NCBI GenBank assembly: GCA_934045075.1
Contig: OW203721.1
Location: 14,726,678-14,790,677 of the forward strand
Direction: 5' to 3'
Source: Yponomeuta sedellus
Taxonomy: Eukaryota > Arthropoda > Insecta > Lepidoptera > Yponomeutidae
DNA length: 64,000 bases
In this document: positions 1 through 11,552 of the stretch, one piece after another
How positions within the stretch are numbered: the first letter of the stretch is position 1
Layout of the letters: every line of letters starts with the position of its first letter
Translations under genes and position numbers: made by a program
The notes under the pieces: model-generated
The model's database searches: none
Told to the model about the DNA's origin: nothing
What the model saw: the letters and a program-made list of their open reading frames with translations, nothing else

Positions 1-305
1 CTGTTTGCATGTCCTCACTGCTGGGGCACGGATCTTTTCCTGCATCGCAGGAAGATTAGGCCATACCATACTGGCCATGACTCCACCACGGGGCCAAGTC
101 CGGGTTGGTGAATGGTTGTAAGACAGTAGCAAGCCTTACTGTCAGAAGGCGTCTGACATGGCGATGACTGTAATTACATGACAGCCGGCACCAACGGCTT
201 ATTGTGCCTTGCAAAGCATGAAAGCGCTTGGAAAAATACCAAAAATGTAGTTCACACATACTGCACCTCATCGCGCTTGTTGAGTGATTGATTCCAATCA
301 CTCGG
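1..305 (-). repeat. Dispersed SINE-like repeat, family with 'ctgctggggcacgg' box
   Basis: The box ctgctggggcacgg followed by a small cctgc...gcagg hairpin and 'ggccata' recurs, with divergence, near 13600, 27910, 35650, 43990, 49740, 49980 and 53105, and inverted near 42950-43050. The fullest copies run about 300-350 bp and share further blocks ('ccaccacggggccaagtc', then a 'gcaaagca..' block). It is an interspersed non-coding element. The 84-codon minus-strand frame here is chance. The window edge cuts the copy. Confidence 0.55.
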
Positions 306-1354
306 CTCAACTGGGCCAGAAGTGCTTTGTAATAGTATCTACTGAACTTTAATAAACTTTAAAGGCTCATTCACAGCTCAGGAGGCTCCACAAGTTATCG
401 AGTAGGCGACCACCAATTTTACTTGATAAATAGGAAAGTGTTTTACGAATTCCAATGAAAATTACTCTTTTTAGAAACTTTAGCAATTACGAATTTTAGA
501 GGTAACCTCACTAGGTACAACAAAATCCTCATGACTATCTATGAAAAAAATAATTGGGTCTCTAGACAAAGTAACTATTTTTACGGACGAAACATTAAAA
601 ACGTGATATAGTCTGTTAGCTTTTAGAATATTCCTCGGGCTCTAGAGTAGGCTTCGATTTTTGCCGAAAGCACACGAGTGTAATACTACTTCCTGCTCTG
701 TATAAAACTTTTGTTCACTATTTTGAAAAGTTACGTAATTATTAGTTCAGATATTTCTATTACACGAATATAACCGATTCTATCCGATATGATATGATAT
801 GATAAATTATTTATTTACACTTACACACACATAAAAGTACAAAAACAAACAGCATAGGCAGAGTAGACACAATTACACAACAATTACAATAAATATAACA
901 ATCCAACATGCAAGGATGCAAGGTACGGTATGTACCTGCATCATAACGAAAGATATGAGACATCATTTCTGTGGGTGGGTGTGGCAAGTGCAAAATGGTA
1001 CTGACTCAGCATGTGCTGAAGAAGCGAGCTACTCCAGCGCTGGTATTATGCCAGTACCAGGTACCTACTTAGTAAAAGGCGGCGTGCTGGGCTCGGAGAG
1101 CTATATCTATATATCGCTATATATATATGGGTTGGCTACAATGTAATATTAAATAATTACGTGAAAAAAACGAATTGTCAATTAAAATTGTATAAATTAA
1201 TATAATATATATATCAATAAAATACGATGTTAATTTGAGCATAAGATTAATTGTACGATAAATTGGTGTGTTCATGTCAAAAGTGGGTAAATAATGAAAC
1301 AAATTGATTGAGTAATGAAATAGTTAAATTAAAATGTCGTGAGTATTTGCACTC
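306..1354. other. Non-coding, AT-rich; no gene seen
   Basis: This lies upstream of the first recognisable sushi exon and is probably intron of that gene. It contains short AT repeats (tatgatatga near 785; tata-rich run near 1105-1130 and 1200). Only short chance frames are present and I see no splice-site pair bounding a conserved peptide. Confidence 0.5.
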
Positions 1355-2345
1355 ATAATAATAATAATGTACTTACATAATTCTCATTTGTCAAACTTCG
1401 ATACAGTCGAAGTTAATACAAATGGCTAACAAAACAAAGCACAGTGAATTGCATAATCATAAAATAATAATAAAAAATATTGTAAGAATGTCAGAAAAGG
1501 TTATATTTATAGACTATGTAGATCTGTAAGTGCAATCGTACAGGATCTAACTAACTCTGTAAATGTTAAGATTTTAAAAGGCTCCGGGTGTTAGGGAGCC
1601 AGCTTCTGTTCACTAAGCAACAACATTTTATATTTGGACCTAAATATTGTTTTAGTCTTAAGCTGCCTAAGAGGTGGGGGAATGTCATTCCAACATTTGG
1701 TGGCCTGGAACCGGAAACTGCCGCGAAAAGCAGCAGTGCGGTGTCGCGGCACACCAAGCTGGTCTGAACATGCCCTAACCCTGTTACGATTGCCGTATGC
1801 ATCCCAACGCCAAATCAGTTTCTTAAACAAATAAGCCGGTTTCCTATATTTGACGATATCAAACATAAGATTTGCCATGAAGAGTTTAAGTCTGTTCTCC
1901 ATTTTGAGCAAGTTAGCACTATTAATGAAGGGTGTAACGTGAGCACGAGCCGGTATATCGTAGCAAAAACGAGCGCAAGCATTTTGAACGCGTTGCAACA
2001 GTTTTTGTGATTTCGCATAGAGGCAGGGACCATAAGCAGTAATTGCATAGTTAATTCTAGACATTATTAAAGAATCGCAAAGGGATGTTCTAGTATTGAC
2101 ACTTAGATATTTTCTTAGCCGGTATAAAATTTTTATCCTGTAAAAGCAATTACGCACTATGTCTACTACGTACTTTTCAAATTTTAAGGAGCTATCCATT
2201 ATTATGCCTAAATTGCGCGCCTCATTAACTAAGTCCAAGCGATCACCTCCTATAAATACAGAGGGATTTAAAGCGATAATTTTTTGCCTCTGTGCTTTTG
2301 AACCCAGGATCATCACTTTTGATTTATTATGGTTAAGAAGTAGTA
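1355..2345 (-). mobile_element. Non-LTR retrotransposon fragment, reverse transcriptase C-terminus
   Basis: A minus-strand reading frame ending at 1591 matches the region after the polymerase core of Jockey/CR1-type LINEs. It has a KSKVMILG block (the fingers-to-thumb 'NxxKSK' motif), then LGIIMDSSLKF, then MSRINYAITAYG, then a QRVQNACARF block, and finally a CWNDIPPPLR block near the protein end. The frame is open for about 250 codons, so the insertion is fairly young, but the catalytic FADD part and everything upstream are missing (5' truncation near 2345). An (aat)n tract at about 1358-1368 marks the likely 3' tail. It sits antisense to the sushi gene. The clade is inferred from motif resemblance only. 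Confidence 0.75.
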
Positions 2346-2578
2346 GTAGAAGATAGTAGCCGAGGTATATTTTAAAAGCTAAGAGACTATACAATGATAT
2401 TTTTCATTTCTTATACTTACTCGGAAAGTAGTGTTATTTTGATCTGATTATTGGGTGGAAAATGCTGCTTCCCTCCATAGGGAGGGAAAAACTCATACAA
2501 ATTACTTCCCCCACCTAAGGGCGGGAATGAACTTTAAAAATAGAACTACTGTCAGTTGTGAAGAGTTTTTGTAATGTT
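2346..2578. other. Non-coding spacer
   Basis: There is a short inverted block around 2472-2525 ('ccctccatagggaggg' and 'cccccacctaagggcggg'). No coding signal is seen. Confidence 0.35.
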
Positions 2579-2787
2579 GTGCGTTCACATTAACTTGACG
2601 CGTGAGAGAATTGGTAACACTGAGATGTTTACTGTTACCATGTTAAATAAGAAATCATTCCCATTACTTGGGGAAAATAAAAGGATTGAGGGCTTGTTTA
2701 ACCATCTTCCGATTAGGTCCAAAAGCTAATTCACATGTTATGTCCTTGTTACCAATTCTCTCACGCGTCAAGTTAATGTGAACGCAC
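2579..2787. mobile_element. MITE with 41-bp terminal inverted repeats
   Basis: Bases 2579-2619 and 2747-2787 are exact reverse complements by eye (outer ends gtgcgttcacattaacttga and its complement). They enclose a non-coding core of 127 bp. The length of 209 bp and the lack of an ORF fit a miniature inverted-repeat DNA transposon. I could not define the target-site duplication, so the superfamily is open. Confidence 0.75.
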
Positions 2788-4395
2788 TATAAAGACGCTT
2801 TTAAAAAAAAAAAATTAAAAATATGCTGAGGCCATGTGAGTTTCTAAACAGCCAGTGTGAATTTAGCGCAAATTTCTTTAAGCGGAATAAGCCGCAACAA
2901 TTACGAGGTGAGTTCCATAATTAAAAGTTAAAAAGTCGACTTACATTGGCGGGTACTAATCTGTTATAGTATCTGTGACGGAATTAAAAAAAATGGTCAT
3001 AATCGTGTAATAATCTTTTATGCTAAGATTTGAATATTAAAAATGAGTTTTTATTTTCCTCATATTCGAAATGAAAAGTAGAGTGTTTAACACGGGTAAA
3101 AGAGTCAATTCCTACTCGGACTATAGCCGCCCTGCCTAGCTGCGCTCGGGCGTCTAAATACCTCGGGAATTGATTCCTTTCTACCCTCGTTAAGCAATCT
3201 ACTATTTTATACGCTGCATCGATCGCACATTTCGTTTCTAACATCATTACAAGTATTACTTGATTTACACATTTCCGATCCCTATTAGCTTGTCATGGTT
3301 TGACTGGGTATGAAATAAATGTATTATCTCCACTCTCAACGCACCCTCGCCCGGAGCCCACATAGATCACATTACTTTTGTCTCGGCGCAGACATCAAAA
3401 GCACAGGGAAAATTTTCGAAAACGTTACGCGCGACACACTAAAGGCCAGTTTCTCAATTGAAAATTTCGTTAAGTAGTTAACTGTGATGTCTCTTCGAAT
3501 TTCTCAGAAAGGAGCATGACAGAACGTTACGTATTTACTTTTGTCAATTCTAAAACTGGACTTTAATGTTTTGTATAAATACTAGTATGACCCGTCAACC
3601 GCTAAGTACCACGCAAAAATAGCGCCGATCGAGATCAGTGACCAAGGTTCAAGAAATTCCTATCGCTTGTAAATTCAACAAAACAAGTGGAAAAAACCAA
3701 TCAATATTTGCAGGGCATAGTATCTACATTTGTTTGAAATTATTATTATCTTGGCGAATTAACAGATTTTAAAGTAAATTATACCTCATGTGGTATTATG
3801 AATCTATATACTACATACTAATTTCGTTATTTCATTACATTGTAGTTTACATAAACTTAATCAGATGTATATATAAGGAATTCAGCAACAAAACCTTAAG
3901 AGTTATTGCTGATAAATTACTTTCTGTTATGTTACTTGGCTTTTTTTATCGCTTTCAAGTTTATTATTTTTCTATAATTACTAAATTTCCGCGCGTCCGC
4001 TTGAGGGTTAACGCCGTAGGTGGTTATTTTTGCAGATTATTAGTTATATATTTTTGGTCTAAGTGTTTTGAAGATTTTCCCACTGTACAATTTATTCGTG
4101 TTAATAGATGCAAGTGTTTAAGCTGTGTAAAACATATTTTTTAACTATCTCTACTACATGAGCTATGTTAGCTTAAATTCCTTAGATATATATGCTTTAA
4201 TTTAATAAAATTTGCTTTAATTTAATAAAATATGCTTTAAGTTATTAAAAAAATACTTACAGGTTACATAAGATCTCAGGATAAATAACTATTTGATTAC
4301 TAGGCTAAATTAAATTAAACTGTGTATTGGAGGAATTCTTACCCGTTTTTCCGCCGGATAATCGTAATACGTCGACAAAATAGGTAATTTTATCA
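2788..4395. other. Non-coding intron or upstream DNA
   Basis: Mostly AT-rich sequence. A 118-codon plus-strand frame at 3788-4144 is rich in I/Y/F/L as expected for translated AT-rich DNA, shows no motif, and is not supported as a gene. A partial 20-bp direct repeat 'tgctttaatttaataaaat' occurs at about 4193-4235. Nothing else is seen. Confidence 0.45.
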
Positions 4396-4399
4396 ACTT

Positions 4400-4730
4400 T
4401 AAAAACCTATTTAGAGGCTAAAAATTTCACCCATGCCGGGATTCGAACCCGCAACCTCTGGCTATCCGTACCAGCGCTCTACCAATTGAGCCAATGGGCG
4501 ACTCACGGCATCAGTGAAATTTCGAACCTCTTTACAATATTCTCTGTATTACGTACAGGCAGCGACATCTGACTTAAGCAAATTGCATTACTTATAGCCC
4601 CGACTACCCACTTTGCAGTTAGGTTTTAACATCGGAACGATATCACTGTACCCACATGATTACATGGTTTTTAAATTTGTTCCTTAGCACGGGTTAGTGC
4701 ATTAAAAATAAAAATTGTGTAATTTTATCA
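4400..4730 (-). repeat. tRNA-like dispersed repeat, single copy
   Basis: On the minus strand this carries a pseudo-tRNA of about 73 nt (4431-4503). It has an A-box-like ggctcaattgg and a B-box-like ggttcgaatcc, which are the internal RNA polymerase III promoter elements. The flanks (outer motif 'ttccttagcacgggttagtg') match the tandem units at 47.9-48.9 kb almost base for base. The tRNA fold is imperfect: one acceptor-stem mismatch, a mismatch in the T stem, and C instead of U before the anticodon. It is therefore better read as a tRNA-derived repeat than as a working tRNA gene. Confidence 0.75.
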
Positions 4731-4874
4731 ACTGACAACTGGTACAGAAGATTAACAAAGTGTTGGTTTGCAAGAGATGTTAAGTGTGGTAATAAGGAAC
4801 CTTAGATGCGCGATTCTGACTCAGTTGGGCGGTTTTTTTTACCCTACGTTTTTCAACGCATCTGTCTTTCGCAG

Positions 4875-5054
4875 ACGTGGACTGCGGCAAGTTGCCGCCA
4901 ATGCCGTACGGCTCGGCCGAGCTGCTCAACGGCACGACGCACCTGGGAAGTGTGATCCAGTACTCGTGCAGCCAAAACTACCGGCTGGCCGGACCCGTGC
5001 GCCGCGTCTGCGGCGAAGACCGCCAGTGGTCGGACTCATCTCCACGATGCGAAG
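4875..5054 (+). CDS. Sushi/CCP exon 1 of selectin-like membrane protein (partial gene)
   Basis: A 180-bp phase 1-1 exon with acceptor tctttcgcag at its left and donor gaag|gtgaat at its right. It encodes one complete complement-control (sushi) module. The four expected cysteines are present (VDCGK, then IQYSCS, RVCGE, SPRCEG), as is the tryptophan before Cys4 (RQWSDSSP). An N-glycosylation sequon (NGT) lies 13 residues before Cys2. Such modules form a bead-like extracellular stalk that binds protein partners. The first codon is split: its first base comes from an upstream exon not in this window or not recognised, so the N-terminal part of the protein is missing. The exon is GC-rich within AT-rich introns. 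The gene is probably related to Drosophila furrowed (C-type lectin plus many sushi repeats plus a membrane anchor). That assignment is inference from architecture, not alignment. Confidence 0.88.
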
Positions 5055-5070
5055 GTGAATGCTTATTTTA

Positions 5071-5236
5071 ATTGAAACGAAATGAAAAGTTTTTATTCAA
5101 AGAAGCTGCAGCTTAATGAACGTTACAATTCAAACTAGGTGTCCATTTCAAAATCTAGATCATGTTGGAGAAAAAATGGACAGAAAAACTCGAAACTTAG
5201 TCTTTTCAAAGTCCTTAATTAACAAAGTTTACATAA
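5071..5236 (-). mobile_element. LINE 3'-end fragment, same family as the element at 55088-58395
   Basis: From 'attgaaacgaaatgaaaag' this stretch follows 55088-55264 closely, sharing 'cttaatgaacgtt', 'gtgtccatttcaaaatctag' and 'tagtcttttcaaa'. It is a severely 5'-truncated copy holding only the 3' UTR. It begins just 16 bp after the splice donor of the preceding sushi exon. Confidence 0.8.
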
Positions 5237-5289
5237 CGGATTGTTTTATAGGTTGCAAACTTGTGGCTACAATTCCACACGCTAACGAA

Positions 5290-6125
5290 GTGAATTGATG
5301 AAAATATCTTGAGGGAAACCCGTGGCTTGGTTGGCTCCGCACGTATTGTTTTTCCTGTGGGTTTGACCGATGGTACAGGTATTGGGCAAGCCTTGCACAA
5401 TCTAAGAATCAATTTTCCCCGCAGGGCGGCGTCCGAGTAGTTTCTTCACTCATCTAGTGTGAGTGAATATGCCACTGAACGCTGTGTAAATCATTTCGCT
5501 ACGTAGATGCAGAGGCCAATTTTATCCATAGGTTCCCCTTTTGTATTTTAGGATAGCTTTTCCTCTTTTCACTTTTTATTAGCACCCTGGTTTCCGTGAT
5601 CAAGCTCTTATCATCTGTACCGACGACCTCGAACAGCCTACCTTGCTGACTTATGGATGTTTCCACAGCTGGCCGTAAATCTTAAGGCTATTTGACGGAA
5701 ATTATCGACGCGGTATACTCTCCTAGTAAACCCTTCCAAGACGCGAGTCACTTTTGTCGGGAGTTTTGGCTCTTATAGAAATATTTTCGAACTCGCGCTG
5801 TGGATTCAGCTCCTAATGTACGGTCCTATTTATTAAGGATTATCTCTCCCCTAGTATAAAAAATTAAAATTACCACCGTTCTCGCTACTGTGTATGGTTT
5901 TCTCAAGAAGTTTTCCCTGCTCTCCCTCTTATTTCTTCTTATCAGTGAAGGTCGCCTTCTGGGGCCTTGAAGAGCATTGCATCTCCCTACCTCCAAGCAT
6001 AATAGGGCTGGCTATTGAAGCTCTTTCACTGTGACGGCAACTCGCCTTTGGAATAGCTTACCTCTGCACATCCTATAGGCTGCATCGCTACAATTATTCA
6101 AAAACAAAGTTTACATAACTACCTA
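5290..6125 (+). mobile_element. Degenerate LINE reverse-transcriptase C-terminal remnant
   Basis: Near 6045-6118 the plus strand reads RLWNSLPLHIL, stop, AASLQLFKNKVYITT, stop. This is the conserved WNSLP...FK block close to the end of CR1/Jockey-type ORF2. The upstream part (5290-6040) has no long frame and I treat it as decayed element or intron. The in-frame stop shows it is dead. Confidence 0.45.
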
Positions 6126-6128
6126 AGA

Positions 6129-6193
6129 CCCACATGCGTCAGCCCGGGTTAGCTCATTTAACTCGAGTTAACCCGGGCTGACGCTAGTGGGCC
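6129..6193. repeat. Hairpin-forming inverted repeat
   Basis: 'gcgtcagcccgggtta' is followed after about 14 bases by its complement 'taacccgggctgacgc', with outer cccac/gtggg also pairing. A related 'gagccgggtttaaactcaag' block occurs near 41135. It is probably a small foldback repeat in the intron. Confidence 0.6.
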
Positions 6194-6665
6194 TAAGTGT
6201 CCAGTAGGTAATTATCTAAAATTATTGTAAGTAGTTAATTTATTGTAAATCGTTCCAACATTGTTTACATCCTAAGCTTACGGACTGCATCAACATCTCA
6301 ATTTGTGACATATTGTGGGTTGATACTGTACGAGTAACTATTGCTGATCAGCACTCGTGTATTATTATTAAAATTCTTTATTTCAATTAAATACATACAT
6401 TTGCGCCACCAATGGAAAAAAAATCATAACTTGTTTTATACTAAGTTTTTATCTAAAAGTGAACATGAAAAATCCTTAACAACTGTGACATCAATTTTTA
6501 GACCTAGGATCAATATTCTAGAACTTTTTTTTATATATTATTACGCGTTTCGCGTTCACAAACGCGCGAACTTTGAACCCGTTTTACTCAAAATGTGGAT
6601 CGACACTCGCTGCATTGCCCGGCAGTATCCAATAACGCCTCTGACCATTGCGCGTTGTCGTCCAG
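6194..6665. other. Intron between sushi exons 1 and 2
   Basis: AT-rich, with no repeat or coding element that I can name. A frame open through the left exon border (6341-6950) is fortuitous upstream of 6666, because the acceptor at 6656-6665 restores the phase shared with the neighbouring exons. Confidence 0.5.
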
Positions 6666-6908
6666 AAATCCGGTGTCCGGAGCCGATCGTGGCGGAGAAC
6701 AGCATCGTCTCCGTGACGGGCAACGACCGCATGCACGGTCGCACGCTCATCCGCACGGCGGTCACCAGGCCAAGTGACAGCGGCAACACTTACCGGATTG
6801 GCGCGCTGGTCAAGTACCGCTGCGAGCGCGGCTACAAGGTCGTCGGGGAGAGCCTGTCCACCTGCGAGGACAACGGCTCCTGGAGCGGCGTCACGCCCAA
6901 GTGTCAAT
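6666..6908 (+). CDS. Sushi/CCP exon 2 (long variant module)
   Basis: A 243-bp phase 1-1 exon: acceptor gttgtcgtccag|aa, donor tgtcaat|gtgagt. It encodes IRCPEP ... VKYRCERGY ... LSTCEDNGSWSGVTPKCQ, a full sushi module with four cysteines and the conserved Trp. Compared with the roughly 60-residue norm it has about 20 extra residues between Cys1 and Cys2 (including GNDRMHGRTLIRT), so one loop is expanded. Two in-frame AGs upstream (near 6630) could serve as weaker acceptors. The chosen one gives the phase shared with all neighbouring modules and the usual Cys1 position. It joins to exon 1 through a split codon (G|AA). Confidence 0.85.
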
Positions 6909-6956
6909 GTGAGTGTTCTCTTTCACTTTATACGGACTGTATTTCTTGAAACGTAA

Positions 6957-7150
6957 TAATCTATCTATAATATAAAAATACATCGCTGAATGTGTTGGTA
7001 AGCGCAAATCTCGAGAGCAGCTGAACCAATTTCGCTAATCCTTTTTTTAGAATATTCCTCGAAGTACGAAGATGTTTTTATGGAGAGAAAAAATAAATAA
7101 ATAAAGAATCTACTGTTAGGCGGTACGAAATTCGCTGGGTCAGCTGGTAT
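6957..7150. mobile_element. Short Helitron-like non-autonomous element
   Basis: The segment from 'ctataatataaaaata' to 'ggcggtacgaaattcgctgg' followed by 'gtcagctggt' is repeated at about 37190-37376 with moderate divergence. The terminal ...ttcgctgggt(t/c)agct(a/g)gt and absence of inverted ends resemble short lepidopteran Helitrons, whose 3' end is CTRR next to T. No protein is encoded. The class is inferred from end motifs. Confidence 0.55.
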
Positions 7151-7535
7151 CAAATATAAACTTATTGCTCAGTGCGAGTGTGTGTGATGTATGATATGAT
7201 TATGATATGTAGACCCCAGAGAAAAAGATAAACATTTGGAGATATTGCAGTTTGAATGTTTGACTTGTGCCACTTTTTCCCTGTATGCGCTTTTTTAAGC
7301 GTCAATAACTCCGAGACTAATTTGTTTTTTACCCTGTTCGGTTTACTATCTTAAAGTAACGGAAATTCCCTACAAAACTGCGGTCACAGATTAGTTTCCA
7401 AAAAAAGTGACAAGTTCGTCTTTTTCCCTGGAGTCTTCATATGGTTTACAACATAATACATTTTATTGGTACTCTTATTTGCCAAAAAAGATAACAATGC
7501 AGTTAATTAAAGTAAGAGGTCACATATAACCAGTA

Positions 7536-7622
7536 AAGTGAACCACGGACAAAGAATTGTGTTCGTAGTTCTAGTTTGACAAAGGTGGTACACGAACACA
7601 ATTTTTTGTTCGTGGATCACCT
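7536..7622. repeat. Imperfect inverted repeat
   Basis: 'gaaccacggacaaagaattg' and a downstream 'aattttttgttcgtggatc' can pair, with inner gtgttcgta/acacgaaca. It is a small foldback in the intron with no coding content. Confidence 0.45.
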
Positions 7623-7639
7623 AGGTGAACTGACGAAGT

Positions 7640-10600
7640 GTACCATGACCAACAACCGCTCATTCACAAGACTGAAAACGGCATCTATTTTTTTTCATAA
7701 TTAAACGCCGGCGAAATTGCGGGCAATAGCTGGTTAAATTTTAAGTTAGGGACGTTTTGTGAACGGGACATTTTGAGAAAAATGAAAAGGGACGTTTAGC
7801 GAACGGGAGGTTACCAAAGTGGAAGAAGCCGACCTTATGCAGGTTGGTTATTTATTTCTTTATACAGATTACAGAATCATTAGCTTACAAAGTAATGCTA
7901 AGTAGTAGAATAAAAATACAACGCAATCAAAAAATGTATGGACTTCATGTTATCCCTGTTGTTAGGTGTAAGGCCTAAGTAGCTTAGACCTGCACTAAGT
8001 ATGCAGTTTTAATTTCGTTTTCTCCTTAACTGCTCAAAAATATAAGTTTTTTTTTCAGCCTTATCCAAAAAAGAGGTTAGGTCTTACTATAGAGATTTAA
8101 TACCTACACAAAATCATACTCTTTTTCGAGTACTTTTTTTTCGAAAGTACCTATAGCTTGTGCACTTAAAAAGTTATTGCAATTTTAAAAGCGTAATACT
8201 TAGTTTTGCATGCCAGTGTATTTCAACATGGGGCCAGTGTATTTCGACAAGGTGGTCTATGTCTCATGTGGCGAATCGCGAATGTGACGTTCATCTCACA
8301 AATCCTTTGCGCCATAGGAGTAACCAAACTACAATTCGGCCGCTGGAAGAATACGATCCTGAAACCTGTCTGTTTCATATGACTAGTATGGGAGATAATC
8401 AACGTTAGCATTCCTTACGTTATTCTTAACTAGCTTTTGCCACCGACTCACGATTTATATGTAAATAAATAAACTAATAGGTATGTTATGTTACTTTTTA
8501 TTGCACAAAATAATAAAACAAAATCTTAATTAAACGAACTTAAACTTATTGAACATAAAATAATTATATGCATATTATCATCATCATAATTTACTGCCAT
8601 CACATATTTTTTTAATTTACGCCAATTTTGCAATGCGTTTTCGTTTACCAGACTGCAACAAATTATTAGAAATAAAAACAAATTAGTGTAAAATATATTG
8701 ACAGGCACGTTATTATTTTCGTTATTTTTGGTACATCACTCCAAAAAAATACAGTTGACATAACCTTGTAACAGCGGATTTTAGGCATGAACATTAAATA
8801 TTGATTTCTTCTTTATTTAACATTTAAATTACTACGCAAAATATTTCATTGATTGTAAGTTTACATAATAGTATAGTTTCAATGATAATTATTTGATAGT
8901 AGGACAAATAGAGCTGAAAAATATCAACGCCACTTCAAAGTTACGCCGTCCGTTCCATCGTGACCTGTCAGGATCGTAGGATCGTATTCTTCTAGCGGCC
9001 GGACTTTAATTTAGTTTTTCTTTCAAAAGCACACTCTAACATACCATAGGGATAGCCAACCAACCATCCATTCAACCAACTATCTTAGTTATTGTATAGA
9101 ATCAGGCGTTACTTTGTATTAACCATCTTAGTGTTAATCGTTGAAAAGAATAATACATCCTCATTAGGACAGGTACTATATGAGCTTGCCAGAGGCGAAA
9201 TTTAAAAAAACGTCCATTGTCCGTCTATTGCATTTCACGGCCTTGTTATTGATTAGGTCTACGATAGTAAGATATCACGAAGACGAATTTTCCTATCATT
9301 CTAGTAGTAAGGTGTTATTTATCAAAATCACGATTCCTTACAACACCTGTCCTCCTTATTAAAACTGCCGCTGATGAAAGTATCGTGCTTTTATAAATAA
9401 CACCATTACAATTTAAAGCAACCTCTATAATCTGAACCGTAAGCACTCGGATGGAAGAGGCTCAACGGAACGAGACGCAAAAATTTTTTGGTGGCTCTAG
9501 TTTTCCCTTTAAACTGTAAATCGTAAAACCCCTCTAGCATAATTACGTTCTAATCCAGAACTGCGAAAGTTTGCGATCAAAGTTACCTGCAGCTATAGTC
9601 AAACACGTCGGGCTCCGACGAGGCCTGTAGCCAAAGTAGAGAGCGGGGGTAAACAAGCCCGCCTACGGTGGGCGGTTTCCCATTGGATGATATCCGTAAC
9701 GACACAACACTTAGTTTCATAGCCTTGGTCGCCTGTCGTATTAAGAAATAGCGTGCAGTTATCATGGGAAACAGTCCAATATGCCAATTTTACTATTCGA
9801 TTGATGGCGGCCCCGTTTGATTTAGTTTTGCAGTCTGTTCCCCTTCAAAGTGAATGCACAGTTGAGTTGGTACGTCTGTTGATAGTTTCAGAGACTCGCA
9901 ACTCCATCTATTAGGCGGAAGTGGCAAAGATGCTATCTACTACCAGATAGGTGGTTCTGCGGCGCGTGTATTTCATATTCCGTTTCTCTTCAAGTGATTT
10001 TTATTCTGCATTCCACCAACAGATCAGGCCACTGTCTTCTCTAGATTACGAACAAATGAGGATTATAGAATTGTCTGGTATTGGAATGTTGTCCTCTTGA
10101 ACCAAATTGCCTAGGTTTATTGAATAGATTTACGCTAAATATAGTTAAGACAGTGACCGGCGCAAGCCTTTTTGAAAATGATATAATAAACCGCAATTTT
10201 ATAGTTACTTAATTTTTTAGTTAATTAATGCTGATTCTGTTATCACAAAAGAAGGCGTATTTCCTAATTTCCTTCGTTATGCGTGTCAAAAGACTTCGTG
10301 GAAAACCAAATGTACTAAAAAAATACGTAGGTATAACTATGTACTTTTTTATATTATTTTCTCACTTAACTGCCTAAAAACTATTTCATAAAAAAAATAT
10401 TTCTGCTACGATTCAATGAAATGTGAATACTAATGTTTTCGTAAAAAAATTGGTATTAAATCACATACTTTACCGGTTAAGTATGAGAAATAAATAGCAT
10501 TTTTTTATTTTCTCTTCCGATCTAAGGGATGCTTAAATAGCTTAATAGACAAACACGTTGAATGCAGTAATTATGGGATTATCAGTCTCATTTAAATCTA

Positions 10601-11007
10601 AGGCTGGAAAGCCCGGTCAAATGCGTGTCGGGTCATGGTTTCGTAGTTAACCTTGAAAATATGGGTACTCAGCAGGAGGGGTTTTTTATTGATATTGTGG
10701 TAAGAGCATTGAGCGCAGCCTCTCCACTCCCAAGTATTGCCTCGCCGCCATTGCATTGTATCGTGGTGATATTGTTAGAATTATTATTAGAAGTAGACTG
10801 TTTTGATATCAGTTTCAGAAAGGTCCGACTCATCAATATGAACCACTTTGATCAACCCCAAGTTATAGAAAAAATATGTACTCTAGAGAATGTAACTTAT
10901 CATCTTGATAATAACTGAAACAGTTGATATTTTTTCGATATTTTGGAGTTTATTAACCTCCTTATGTTTCACCGGACCCTTCTGCAACTGCTGTCTATTT
11001 CATCCAG
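7640..11007. other. Large intron between sushi exons 2 and 3
   Basis: About 3.4 kb of AT-rich DNA. A GC-richer patch at 9590-9790 and frames at 8160-8408 and 10625-10918 show no recognisable motif. No splice-bounded sushi cysteine pattern was found in this stretch. 'cgatcctgaaacctg' (8355) and 'gacctgtcaggatcgta' (8965) may belong to an unidentified repeat. Confidence 0.45.
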
Positions 11008-11187
11008 ATGTGGACTGTGGCAACCCGGGACGGCTCCAGAACGGCAAGGTGACGTTAGCCACGAATGCCACATACCTGGGCGCGGCGGCCCTTTACGAGT
11101 GCGAGGATCACTGGCAGTTGGACGGTGTCTCCAGACGCCTGTGCCAGGACGACGGCACCTGGAGTTCTGAGGCACCCCTCTGTAAAG
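11008..11187 (+). CDS. Sushi/CCP exon 3
   Basis: A 180-bp phase 1-1 exon: acceptor tatttcatccag|at, donor tgtaaag|gtaact. It encodes VDCGNPGRLQNGKV, then LYECEDHWQL, RRLCQDDGTWSS and APLCK. These are the four cysteines, the Gly-Asn-Pro start and the Trp near the end that define a sushi fold with 1-3 and 2-4 disulphides. A sequon NAT lies 12 residues before Cys2, nearly the same place as in exons 1 and 5. With exon 2 it joins through T|AT, giving Tyr before the Val-Asp-Cys start. Confidence 0.88.
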
Positions 11188-11497
11188 GTAACTGTACCTA
11201 CTGCTTAGACGACATCATTATCTTCAGTGGATGTCTGAATTACTGAATGCACGCAGCTTATACGAGGGGAGAAAGCAATAATGTAGTCTCTATTTTGATG
11301 TTTTCATGATTGCGTTGGCGTTCATTGTTCATCCGTCTATTATATAGATTCTAACAGAATACCTGCGTCACTGGATATCAACCGGGAACCTTTTCTATTA
11401 CCGTGACACTCAAGGTCTATGTATCATTATATTTTACGAGTGTGTTCTACAACTTTCGTGACTAACTTTTTATTCATTCATTCACTTATTTATTTTC
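11188..11497. other. Intron 3, first part
   Basis: Non-coding. The exon frame runs on only briefly to a stop near 11245. Confidence 0.5.
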
Positions 11498-11552
11498 ACA
11501 CCCTTTCAGGGTCCATGTTACTGAACTAGTAACATGGACCCTGAAAGGGTGT
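11498..11552. repeat. Perfect 25-bp hairpin
   Basis: Bases 11498-11522 (acaccctttcagggtccatg, then ttact) are exactly complementary to 11528-11552 across a 5-base loop. It could fold into a stable stem in the unspliced transcript. The origin is probably a foldback repeat. Confidence 0.8.

Noticed and set aside
3788..4144. 118-codon plus-strand frame rich in hydrophobic residues
   Set aside because: AT-rich DNA translates to I/Y/F/L runs; no family motif, splice pair or promoter seen.
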